Origin: Ectobius pallidus
Taxonomy: Eukaryota; Arthropoda; Insecta; Blattodea; Ectobiidae
DNA length: 64,000 nt
Direction of reading: 5' to 3'
Assembly (NCBI GenBank): GCA_964059195.1
Contig: CAXKWD010000006.1
Span: forward strand, 176,512,825 to 176,576,824
This document shows positions 27,801-40,682 of this stretch, one piece after another (within the stretch, counting starts at the first letter, position 1; every line of letters begins with the position of its first letter). A program made the translations under genes and the position numbers. The notes under the pieces were generated by a model. It did not search any database, was not told the DNA's origin, and worked only from the letters and a program-made list of their open reading frames with translations.

Positions 27801-30800
27801 GAGCTTCGAGCTGTATTTTAGTGTTTTTATTGTACCTGAGGAAGACCCACAGGAAGGGTTGAAACGTCGTACTTTAAATGTTTTAAAGATCCATTGTATA
27901 TGTGTATATGTGTATTTTTTAATGATTCCAGTTAACTATAAAACAATGGAAAAAGGACTATATGTGTATATGATACCATCTAGTGATATTAATGTTACAT
28001 TCACATCCTTGAAAATAAAATAATCTTAACGAATTTCATTCTGTTGTTGTTGATAGGCAAGCTTGAATCTAAACGAGGGCGCCAATGAGGTGGTGTTCAG
28101 TGTGACAACAGCGTACCAGGGAACCACGAGATGCAAGTGTCACATCTACAAGTGGCGATACGATGATAAGGTTGTCATCTCCGATATTGATGGCACCATC
28201 ACAAAGTATGTACTAATTAATTACAGTAAAACCCAAGTTATCCAAATTAATTGGGACTGGGCCCTATCCAGATATTCAAATGTCCAGTAATTGAATAAAT
28301 CGTGAAAAAAACAATTTCTTAGAAAGTGTACAGTACTGTACTTACATAAAGTGTGACATCTTGAACATACTGATCAAAGTCAGTTGTTTTGTTGACAAAT
28401 TATCCATTTTATCAGTTAAAAGTTTTGCTTTTTCGCAAATAATCGTCCCTGGGCCCTGTTTCGTAGAACTTTTACACTCATATTATTAGCAAATACATAA
28501 TATTAAATATTTAGTATTTCTTAATTAAAATACATAATAATATTAGTTAAGGCTAGTTTACACGGTGACACTAGGTTTCGTAACCACTTTCATGAAAGTG
28601 ATTTTGTGAAACTAATTACACACATTTTCTTTCCAATGCAACTGCACATTTCATGTTATTTCTGAAATTCAAGTAGTTAAAATCCCAAATAAACGTTTGA
28701 AACACGTATGAATACAGACATTTCACAATTTCCTCACTTCCACATTTCATTTTACGAAATGCGAACAAGCTAAATAAGCGTATAATCTCAAAATTACTAT
28801 TATAGTTTCGTGAAAAGTTGGAATCAGCCGAAACTGCGTAGTGTCGTAACTCATTGTCGCCAGTACACCTAGCGCTTGCGCATTCAAGTAAAAAAAGTTG
28901 CGAAACTCAGTTACGAAACCTAATTTCGTCGTGTAAACTAGCCTTTACAGAAAATGGTAGAAATCAGTATTTTATTTTATAATGTGAGATTATTATTGAA
29001 AGTTGTGGTTTTGAACAGGTCTGATGTGCTCGGCCACATTCTTCCGATTGTTGGGAAGGATTGGGCTCAGAGTGGAGTGGCCCAGCTCTTCACTAAAATC
29101 AAGAATAACGGCTACAAACTCCTGTATCTGTCTGCTCGTGCAATCGGTAAGTAGGAGTTTAATACAACTTGAAATATTAGCTTAAAAGGCACAGCGTTCC
29201 CCATGTTTTGTATTTTATTCGTACTTTGAAGTAAATTTATGGAGTACTTTAGTTCTAGGCCCTTATATAGCCTTCCGTCTTTTGGCAGCAGGGTTTGTAT
29301 AATCAATACTCTTTTTTTTGTTCAGTGACATTTCAATAATTCTGGAAAAAGGCAAAGTTTTGTGAACAGCAATAAAGGGGGGGCTGAAGGCTACTGAGTC
29401 AAATTTCATCAAGATCAAATTAGAATTGTAAAAAAGTAAAGTGATCCCTATACAGAACATGGTTGAGGACCCCATATTTTGAGACATTTGGCACGTACAA
29501 AGATTGCTCCTGGTACTTGTTTCTGTTAGAGGATGAGTCATAGGCCAATTGAAAAACCCCAAAGACTTTATCAAGGATTGAACTCATGACCTTCCGGTCT
29601 GTAGCATTGTGCCATGGCATACCCCTGGACTTAATCTTTAGATTTGTGTAATAAACAAACTATTTTTTCAACCAGTAACAAAGTTTTTAATTGTTTTTAC
29701 TTTCCTTTAGGAGTCCATTAACCAATACTCCATACTCAGTTACAAGTTACGAGTGTTTTTGGAAGTCTATAATGCGTAGCAAAACATTTAACGCCTGTCT
29801 GTTCAAGTCTTTTCATTTTACACTAACCATCACTGCATGTCAACACTGTTATCTTCATAAATCAAAAGCTGCAGCTTAACTGTGGGGTGATACATATTAG
29901 GGAAAGTTAGGTAATGCCACCCCCTCGAACTGGTCATCATGTAAACAGGGAAAACTGCCAATACAACACAATACAGTTGAGTTTTGAATTTTTAATGACA
30001 TACAGTATTTGGAAATAAAGTCGCAAAAAGGAAAATGTGATAACATAAACCGAATCTTTAATCACAATAAACAGCATTTTTTCAATGTATCAGTATTAAT
30101 CTGTAGGGACTTCATACGTGTGACAACATTACACGACTGATAACATTATCCGCAATTACATTAAGCTGCGGTCCACTATAGTGATAGGGATAGTTTATTA
30201 GCATCCTATTGATCATTTGGTTACAATTTCCATTGTTACATGATATAGGTCTTGTCAATAAATAAATCTAGTCTATTCTACAATAATTCTACTAAGTTTA
30301 CTAACATTTAAATTGCAAAATTTATCTTATAACTATATGAATTATCTTATTTCCTTGTTTCTTTATTAGACTCATTATATCTTGTAGATATAATGAAGAT
30401 ATATAGATATAGATATAATTCATTATATCTTGTAGATAGAATGAATTTGTAGATATAATGAACTATGAATTTGCAAAGAAGAACATAATCTAAAATTGGC
30501 TCTAAATTTTATAATATGCTACCACCCCAACTTAAAGAAATACATTCGACAAGAAGTTTTAAGACAAAACTCAAAGAATTTTTAATTGCCAAATCATTCT
30601 ACACTATAAAAGAATATGAAGAATACTGTACGGTTTCTAAATTTGAATAAGTATTTTTGTCCTTATCAAATATAATAATGCATTATTACTGTATCTTGAT
30701 AATCTCATACCGATACTGGTCTGTTTTACTTCACTTTATTTTTTATTTTTTTTTATTCTGATTTCACAAAATGATGTGGATATTATATATACGTTTACAT

Positions 30801-33800
30801 GTGTATTAATTACTGAGTAGGGCATGGAGCAAAATGGGTCTGAACAGCTAATATTGTACTTATAGATCACAAATTGTATACCTGTGTAAACGGCAATTTT
30901 AATGTATACTGCAGGGTATTTAAATTGTATATTGTATGACGAAGCCAAAAATTGTAATATTTTATATGGTGAATATAAATTGATGTGTATGTGACTATAC
31001 CTAATTTTCTAAAGTGTTCCCTGCATGATTCTGTTTGTTTTATTTGTGCTATGACTCTAATTGCGTTTTTTTGTAGTTTTCTTATTCTGTCATTATTGTA
31101 TTCTGATAAATTACCCCAAACTGTGATAGCATATCTAATATAACTTTCGAATAAACTATGATATATTAATTAAGTGGAGGGAAAGGAAATAGACATTAAA
31201 TCCATGTCTGGGATATTAATACAATAAGAATCAGTTTGAAAAATTTTATGTCATAACCGGGATTTGAACACGGATCTTCGGCTTAACGCGCCGATGCTCT
31301 ACCATTGAGCTACCATGACAACATGCCAGTACGACATCAAATTCCTCAACTGATTCAGAAGACAAGGCAGACCACGGGAGGTTTCTCCATTGAGAACACG
31401 CATCCTGAATTTGATGTCGTACTGGCATGTTGTCATGGTAGCTCAATGGTAGAGCATCGGCGCGTTAAGCCGAAGATCCGTGTTCAAATCCCGGTTATGA
31501 CATAAAATTTTTCAAACTGATTCTTACTTGTATGATATATTGTTAAAAGTAATGATGTGTCAGCATATCTGGACACTAGTTTGAGTATAAATATAACAGA
31601 GTTTAATTTATTGCATATAGAATTGGTTTGTTCTCCGCAGTTTAATTTTGAATCTATGTTTATTCCGAGGTATTTTACTACTTGAATTTCTTCAATCCTG
31701 TCACTATTTATCATTAGGTTATATTAATAATATGAATAAGGAGTTGGATTAAAATTTGAGTTGGAAAGATACACAGTGAAGTGATTTCTAACTTAAAGAT
31801 TGTTGTAACATTCCCTTCACATGTAGTAGTTTTTAGGGCTGGTATTAGGAAACGTTCTTTCCCATCCTCAGCTGCTGCACTGGTGCCATGTCTTTACACT
31901 GGATGAATTCCTTGTTCAAGTCATTCAAGGGTGAAAATTCAAAATTCTGAGCTTTTTCTTGATTTTTAAGGATGAAGATTTTCCTGGTGGCCCCTTCTGG
32001 TTTTTAATAATCTGTCTTCTGGTACAATCTTATGGTTCTTGCTCCAAAAATGAGTTGCAACTTGTGAATTATTACAGTATGTGTTATGTAAAGCTTTTTG
32101 TATATTTGTGATAGCCTGTTTAAATTTATAAGTTCTACTGTTTTGTATCTGGAGTCATTTGAATATTGATATTCCACAGGTCAGGCACGAGTGACGAGGG
32201 AGTACTTGAAGTCAATCAAGCAAGGTGACCTGTCGCTGCCGGACGGCCCGCTGCTTCTCAATCCCACCAGTCTCATCAGTGCATTCCATAGGTAAGCGTT
32301 GTCACAGCTTTACTTATGTCATTGAAATGTAATTTTAATTTCATTTTATTTATTTATTTAGCCTGTTAGAGATAAGACACAACCTGATTGCTCCCTTCTA
32401 AACTTGAGAAATGTTCGTGTCTCAAATGTTCCACCTTAACCACAAAACATTTAAGTTGCAGTAGTTTAATCTGGATACACGGAATCTAATATATTATTAG
32501 CTATATTTTTATGTACTCTTAGAAACATACAAGTCAAACTGACAATATTTAAAAATGTAGCAACTAATTGTCGCCTTAGTCCATATACAGTGTGTCCCAC
32601 ACAAGAGTTGGCCAATCATGCGGGTTTCTGCGTCGCGCCGACTACAGCTCTAACTCCCGAGCGAGCGGGTGAAATATCTACGCAAATAAAGCCGCTAATG
32701 GCGTTATGATTCAGGTTCTCACATTTACAGTTGGAATTACGATGAAAATAACCACGTACTTCATCATAAGAGATGTTGGAAATGTCCCCCTCTTGCATCC
32801 ACACAACACTGGAACCATTTAAAGAAATTTTCTTTCAAGCGCATAAATTGAGCTTCCGAGATAGAAACACCGTGCTTTAGTTGGGAGAGAACTCGTCTTT
32901 TTTAAATCCACGAATTGTATCAAAATAAAATGAGGTAACTGATATAAGAAAGTGCCAGAATGCTTTTTTTAATCAGTATTGCCAGATAGATCATATGTGT
33001 TTTTCTTTGTGAGAACCTGAACCATTACACCATCAGCGGGCTTTATTAGTGTAGATATTTCACCCGTTTCCTTTGTAATGTACGGGAAGTTGACCTATAC
33101 ACTTTATTTTTCAAGTTTCTCCATAAATAATATTCACATACTGTTAGAAGAACTTAAAGACATAGGCCTATCACAAGAGAAATGAACTCTGTCTTGGAAG
33201 ATGAACTTATGCGCGTGAAAGAAAATTTCCTAAGAAGGTGTCAGTGTTGTGTGGATGCAAGAGGAGAACATTTCCAACATCTCTTGTGATGAAGTACGTG
33301 TTTATTTTCATTGTAATTTTAACTGTAAATGTGAGAACCTGAATCATAACACCGATCGCGGCTTCATTAGCGTAGATATTTCACCCGATCGCTCGGGAGT
33401 TGGAGCTGTGCCCGCCGCGCCGCAGGAACCCGCGTCATTGGCCAACTCTTGCGTGGGACACACTGTATATCTATTAAGACTTTAAAAGCAGTAAGTTTTA
33501 AAACTCTATTAAAATTTGTTGTGACCCTAAAAAGAAAATATATACTTGTTTTTCAGATGTTCATATCTTACTATGTCCATTAATCAAATTCTTCTTTCAA
33601 GTGGTCTAATACTTTCAAGTTATTTACCCATAAACATCACTGCACACTGTTCACTGTTTATGTCTTTAGGATATTATGTACAGTAGTCAGATTGAGAAAT
33701 GTTATTCTAGGGCTGGAATACGACTTGATTTGTGTTGATTTATTTCCTGCAGGGAAGTGATTGAGAAGAAGCCAGAGGAATTCAAGATATCCTGCTTGCG

Positions 33801-36800
33801 GGATATCCAGGCATTGTTCCCAGCAAACAGCAAACCTTTCTATGCAGGCTATGGAAATAAAATAAATGTAAGTAAACACCATTGCAGAAGTAGAGAGATA
33901 CCTACTTTTCATGAATTGAAAATATTTTGTTTATGAGCAGAAATACTGTTGTTCTACTATCCTTAAAAATGGGGAATACTTTAGGAGAAATATTCCTCTT
34001 TATCTGTAATTTAATTTTATGTGCCATGAACATTGAGAAGATGCTGTAGGCTATTTAAAACATCAATAAATTAAAACTACGGACCCTCTTTGGACATCAT
34101 GAAATTCTTGAATCAATAAATTAAATACAAAGTAAGGAATAAAATTACAAATGAAGACTAAGACTTTACACTAGAAAGAAATATTAACAGAAAAGTAAAA
34201 ATATTCCTTATAAAAATTATAGGAGGAATTATCTGTTAGGTAACCTTGCGAGACAATTTTAAATAAGTAATATCTTAATAATCATACATAGTGTTTGCGG
34301 GATCCACAGTGAAGAGGTCAAATTATAAAAACCTTATTTTATAACTAAAAAAATTAAGAATTAGTGAAACAATAAAAAACACTTCTTGCTCCACTTACCG
34401 TATTTACCCGATTATAAGACGACCCTGAATATAAGACGACCCCCCTATTTTGAAGAGGCTTTTTGAGATTGTTTATTTTCCTGAATATAATACGACCCCT
34501 ATTTTGAAGAGGCTTTTTGAGAATTTTATTTTTAACAAATTCTGACTACAAAGGGTTTTATTTATATGAATTAAAAATAAATAAATAAATAAAAGCAAAT
34601 AGTTTACTTGGATTTTCACTTTCAGCACTTGTCTGGGGTATCACTGATCAGCATTGCCCATATGGCCTAATAGTCATGTTGTTTCTGCAAACAAATTACA
34701 TGACGCTGAAATGCAATGGATTTTTCGTCAAACGCCGCGGGTAGTCGTTGAGCTAGCATTGTTCTGCGTCAAAGCATAAGTCCCGCCATCTTCATCATCC
34801 ACTCTGCATCATTAACTTAACTTAAAGTTAGCGTCATAATGTCTGCGTGAACAGTCACGGGGCCTATGGTTTGGATCCATTTTTGACGGCTGTGGAAGCA
34901 AACTGTACAAATTTCACATTAACTTAAAAGGAGATCAAAACCCTAATAATCAGCCGAGCATGTGACAATCATGTGGAGATTTACCCGCCGCGAAAAGGAG
35001 AAAAAACGAGATAGAGAACAATGGCCTCATGGGAGCAAGCATGTTTCTGGTCCACCATTACTGCCAACGTGACAATGTTAATCGGTAAATTGAATTAGAT
35101 CAGTTCTTGTAAACACCTCGTGCTTATTACTCTAAAACAAAAAGGAAACCTCTATTTAGCAACAGTTAACATCTTCTGTCCTTTTCCTTCACGAAAACAA
35201 CGAAACTAGCGCAAATTTATATTGGTATTTTCCCCTATCAAATTGGTCACATCGCTGTAACCATGATGTCATGTTTGTACACTGTTGCCATAACTGCTAA
35301 AGTTTGATTTGCCTTAATCTGCGAATGTAAGACGACCCCGTACTTTTTAAATGAAGAATTTGGGAAAAAACCTCTTCTTATAATCGGTTAAATACGGTAC
35401 ATTACTCTACAGCAGTGGTTCCCAAACTTTTCAGTCCATATCAATGGTAACAAACAGAGTTTACTCCTTAATGTGAAAAGTGAAGCTGCTTTTGATTAAT
35501 TATCTCTGCAACGTTAGGTTTAATGTCTGATAATTTCAATATTAAGTCACTTTCGACTTCATGTTTATTTCTCAACTTCGATTTCAAGTATGCGAGATGG
35601 GAGAATGCTGTTTCACTTAGATAAGTAGTGGGGAACACAGTTAAGCACTTCAAAATTACGGGATATTCTATTTCTTCTTAAACCGCCTGCGGACCCCCTG
35701 AAACACCATCGCCGAACCCACTTTGGGAACCACTGCTGTAGAGTAATGTAAGTGGAGCAAGAAGTGTTTTTTATTGTTTGACTAATTCTTAATTTTTTGA
35801 GTTATAAAATAAGGTTTTTATAATTTGACCTCTTCACTGTGGATCCCGCAAACAACATGCTCTACTCTATAAAAGACTTCACAGTGATTTTTATAATTCA
35901 ACTTCACTTACACATAACGCATATCACAAGCGACTTGCCTGCATCTTCATGAGTGAGCCTCTTCTGAGGATGCAAGCAAGTCTCTTGTGAAATGCGTTAT
36001 GTGTAAGTCAACACCTAAAAGTGAAGTTGAGCAATAAAATAAGGTTTTTCCAACTTTTTTGTTTTTCTGTTTTTTGTGTGTGTGTGAAATATTTAAAACA
36101 AATTTTTAAAATTGAACGTTAGGAGTTAAGCCCTTTGAAAGCCCAGTAGATCATAGATATGTGACTCCATTGCTGCCCACACAGCATTTCATTTTGTTTG
36201 TTTATTCTCATGATGTCAGAAATCTCACGACACGGTCTCTCTTTTTTCAGGACGTGTGGGCGTACAGAGCAGTTGGCATTCCAATTTTCCGAATCTTCAC
36301 CATCAATCATCGTGGTGAACTGAAACATGAACTAACACAGACATTCCAATCCTCGTAAGTATTTTCTTACATTTGCAGGTCTTTGTTTTGCTTTGGAAGA
36401 CAGATTTGTTTTTAATTTAATAAATATTAAGGGGATCCGGAACACTTAAAATATGATTTTATTTTATTTTCACTTTTGGATGATTTATAATACTTTGAAA
36501 TCTCCTCTTTCCAATTCCATAAGCCCAACCTCAAATCTTGACTCTAAGTACGTGAAATTATTATTTTTCGTAAGCATTTTAGTTGAACAAAATAGCCACT
36601 GAAGATGTTTTTACGTGCAGATCACATTGTTGTAGCAATCCGGTGAACATAGTTTAACTCTTTCACCACTAAAATAATTATATAATTAAATATTTTAACA
36701 CAGGGATTTAAAGAAATTCTTTTTAGAAAGCATTGTATACCATAAAATGTGCTGAAATTATTTTTAAAAAATTGTGCCTCGAGAAAATGATTCATAATTC

Positions 36801-39800
36801 TTAAACCAATATATTTTTTTAAAAAATCACAGTGTTAAAATGATGTCACTTAAGCTAATAACGTGCTGTGCAAAGTTCAATTTTTTACTATTGGTAGTTC
36901 CTGAAAAAAGGTACACTTTGTTGGAGCCATTTTAGCATTTTAGAGATAGGGCGTTCCGGCTCCCCTTAAATCAGTTTTGTAATGCATGTGTATACTAAAT
37001 GGTACAGGAGTTTTTTTGTCTTTATGATATAACTGAATTCGTTTGACTGAATTATGAAGGAAGAGGCTAAATGGAGAGTATTTTTATTCATCGTCGTCAT
37101 CGCCATGTCTGTCTCCTGTCTTTGATTTAATGACCTAATCATAAGTAGGTAAACAGAATAGGGGGGGAAAAAAATTGGGATGCCACAGAACTTAGAATTT
37201 GTGGAGCAGTCTGTGAATTCTGAATATGCCGCAGATTACTCCTGTGATTCTTCCTCCTTGGCTGCAATGATGTGCAGTGAGGAGTTCGTTTTGGAGCGAT
37301 AACTGCCTCTCTATGACAGCATGGCCAACGTATCTATTTGTTGTCAAAGTCATGAGAGAATAAGTATGGGAAATTATGAAAATATTCCTTCAAAATGAAT
37401 TAATGTTAAGATTTCATCTAAAGAAAACAATGTTTGCTGAAAATTGTTTAAAAAGTAGGATTATGTTTATTTTCTGTGTTATTGTACGAATTCGTGTTAC
37501 TTTGCGATTCCAAAGTACATTTTTTGAGGTGGTGGGCAGCGTCAAAAGAAAAGATTGTATAATGTTTATCAAAATCAGAACAATTTGCGTTATTGTGTCT
37601 TGGATCTGAACTTATAAATGATATTTGTTTTTCACTAGCTTAGGTTCTTTATTCCGACAAGTTTTCTGTAACTGACAGAACTCGCACAGAGTTCATCACT
37701 AACCGCAAAAAATTATGCAACAAAAGTTTGCAAATAAAATTAGCAAATGATGGTTTGTGTGTTATAAATTATGTGTGAAACAGGGGCTTTACTGGTCAGG
37801 TTTTACTTTAAGAAGAAAAACATGTTTTACATTGAGAGAATATGGTATTACTACCTGTTTTGAAGTCTTTACATCTTTATTTCGTGTGATTTCTTCTTAG
37901 CTGTACTATTTATCTTTTCCCTCTTGTTCTATCCATTTTCATTCAGTTACATTTGTTAGTGACTTCTTCTAGATTGTCTGCCTCTAATCTAGGGTGACCG
38001 GTTTTGAATATATTGTTCCAATTTTCCGAGTTTTTCGTGACACCTAAATGTCCCAGCTTTTTAAGGAATTTTATTTAAGAGGGCTATTTTCTTCAATCTC
38101 CGATGGGGCATAGAATGAAAACCACAGTGAAAATCAAAACTCTTTTATTTGGAACATTTAGGTACACCTTCTAGCTACTTCTCTGCATAGTCGCACTCTG
38201 ATTGAGACATTTGTCGTAGCGTGGTACCAACTTTCCAATACCCTCTTCATAGAAGCTTGCCGCCTCTTCATAGAAGCTTATTGAGAAGGGTCTTCACGGC
38301 ATTTTGAAGAGTTTTGAAATTCTTCGTTGGCATGGAAGTCAGATCTTGGGTTTGTTTGGGAAATTTGTGTGCATCCATTGTTTGGATTGTCCTTTTGACT
38401 CTGGATTGTTGTAACTAATTGACATTTCATCCCCTGTCACGATGTATTTCAAAAACTCTTTCGGCAGCTGAAGAAAGATCTGGGAGGACAGCGCTTCCAA
38501 GCCAACAAAGAATTTCAAAACACTCCAGAATGTCGTGAAGACCCTTTTCAATATGCAGTTGGCAAGCTTCTATGAAGAGGGTATTGGAAAGTTGGTACCA
38601 CGCCACAACAAATGTCTCAATCGGAGCGCGACTAGGTAGAGAAGTAGCTAGAAGGTGTACCTAAATGTTTCAAATAAAACAGTTTTGATTTTCACTGGGG
38701 TTTTCATTTTATGCCCCATCATAGATTGAAAAAGAAATAGTCCTCGTATATGTATATATATATATATATAATTGCATGTGATGTTTTGTGTGAAATATTC
38801 AATTACAGGCTTAAAGATTCCTGCAATAATTTGAATTACCATAAATTAAGTTGGCATCTGATTGGTTCAGGCTATTATTGCCTGATACTGGCTGCTAGTT
38901 GGTTCAGTTTTATTGATGTAGTTTGATAGTAGTTGTAGTTTATACGTAATGTGTATACAGCGATGCATTGGAGACAGACTTTTCCTTTTATAAGAGAAAC
39001 TAAGGAAAGAAAAATCATGAGCTCATAAGACAAATTCTTACTTTGGGTAATTAATATCCACATTTGATCTCTTGTTATTTTCATATGTTAGCTCCTTTGT
39101 GTCTAAGATTCCTTTGATGGCAAACATAGGCGTTATCTTCAACTATTATCTGAATCATTGTGTTCATTTTCCACACTGATAGTGTGCAAATACCACTCTT
39201 GCAATAACGCCTGTGAAAAAAGAATACAAATAGTATTAACTAATTTGGCGATGTTTTTGCTAATGATAGTGTAATAGTAGCATCCTGGCATATTGCATCA
39301 GTATTATTTCATTACTTCTTTCATTTTGTTAACTGTATTTTTTCATTGAGGCCATTGAGCTTTGTTTTTTTTTTCTTCTTCTTCTTATTTGTGACTTCTC
39401 TTGTCTTTCTTTTGTGTTATTTTCTTAACACCTTTTTATTTCTTTTCCTTGATATATTTTGACTGTTTTGTTTTCGCAGTTACTCTGGACAAAGCTATAT
39501 TGTGAATGATTTATTTCCACCACTGGTGTTGTAAAGTGTTAGTCATGTCGGCTGCCGCTGCCGCCCACGTGGTAAGCACACGTCGCTGCGCATGCACTTC
39601 CTGCTTGGGAAAATTACACATAACCCTTTTGCCTGGCTTCCCTGTTTGGTTTTGTGCTTCTTACGAGACTAAGACAGTGCGTGCGTTACTGTCTGGAGTA
39701 CACAGTGTTGTCTTTTGCTTTTAACATGTACCTACTCTTACCACATGTTCTGTATTGTGCTCAGGTCAACATGTTGTTGGTTTAAGACATTTCTTATGGA

Positions 39801-40598
39801 AAGAAATGTGATCTTTGGCTTTTCTGACAGAACTGCCATGAAAGAATGCCAGAGGCATGTAGATTAGCAAGGAGGTACAAGGGGCCCCCCTTGTTGTTGT
39901 TATTGGTGTTGTTGTTGTTATTATTATTATTATTGTTATTATTGTTATTATTACTATTATTAATATCATTAATATCAATCATCATCATTATCATCATCAT
40001 TACCAGGGTCTAGATTTTGATGACATGTCATCTTTTAACTGGTACATCATAGACGTTGCTTACAAGTGAAAATATTCTGATCATGACTCCTAGATTATAA
40101 AAATGGTAATTTTTGCATCATTTTTGGTCATTTATTTCCATTTTTTATTTTTAGGTCATTTTTATAATTTAATGTCATTATTTAGTGCCATTATTTGGTC
40201 ACTTTACAATATTTTTTTTCCACATTTCATATTTTAAGGTAATTTTTTTTTAAAAATATGAAGTCATTATTTTCTTATTTTGTGTTGTTTCTCGCATTAT
40301 AAAGAGTTTTTGTGCATTTACTTGCATTGAAAAGGCCTAATATCGGAACTCTAAATAAATTTTTAGATCTTGTTATAATTTTAATTTGGATACAGAAAGA
40401 CTGTGTTTGCTGTTTGCATTTAACCGTATGTACCAATTAACTAATTATTACAAGCCTATAATTCGGTCAACAACATAAAAGTAGAATAGACACAAATCTG
40501 ACGAATAAACTAGCATTTTCATACAATTTTTTTGTATTTTTGTAGCCATTTTATAGCTCATATATTAAGTATTTTAGGACATCAAAATCCGGACCCTG

Positions 40599-40682
<84 letters not shown>

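Larger units (their letters stand above)
27603..27928. mobile_element. Near-perfect 160-bp inverted repeat with two hammerhead-like motifs
   Basis: Arms meet at CAGTCACTGCCAC/GTGGCAGTGACTG (about 27768) with a 6-nt loop. The arms are nearly identical, so the structure is young or maintained. Related to 7645-7850 by GATCCATTGTA and the motif region. Confidence 0.7.
31167..31530. mobile_element. Fold-back tRNA SINE, copy 2
   Basis: 10-bp duplication TATGATATAT (31157-31166, 31531-31540). Same TAATTAAGTGGAGGG start; tRNA-like units at 31250-31318 (-) and 31433-31501 (+). The centre is shortened and altered relative to copy 3 (GGAGGTTTCTCCATTGAG). Confidence 0.85.
30860..31714 (-). mobile_element. 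Jockey-like LINE reverse-transcriptase fragment split by SINE copy 2
   Basis: On the - strand: [20 protein letters not shown] and [16 protein letters not shown] (31541-31714), then after the [24 protein letters not shown] and [13 protein letters not shown] (31000-31156). VKYLGI and YxIxxWGN are hallmark blocks. Removing the SINE and one target duplication joins the frame across [10 protein letters not shown]. Confidence 0.8.

Noticed and set aside
31246..31505. Mirror ORFs beginning [13 protein letters not shown]
   Set aside because: Produced by the inverted tRNA-like units of SINE copy 2.
31840..31900. Further hammerhead motif (CTGAGGATGG on the - strand)
   Set aside because: No stem II hairpin and no GAAA at a suitable distance; too decayed to call.
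39766..40000. Poly-Asn and poly-Ile frames
   Set aside because: Microsatellite translation artefacts.
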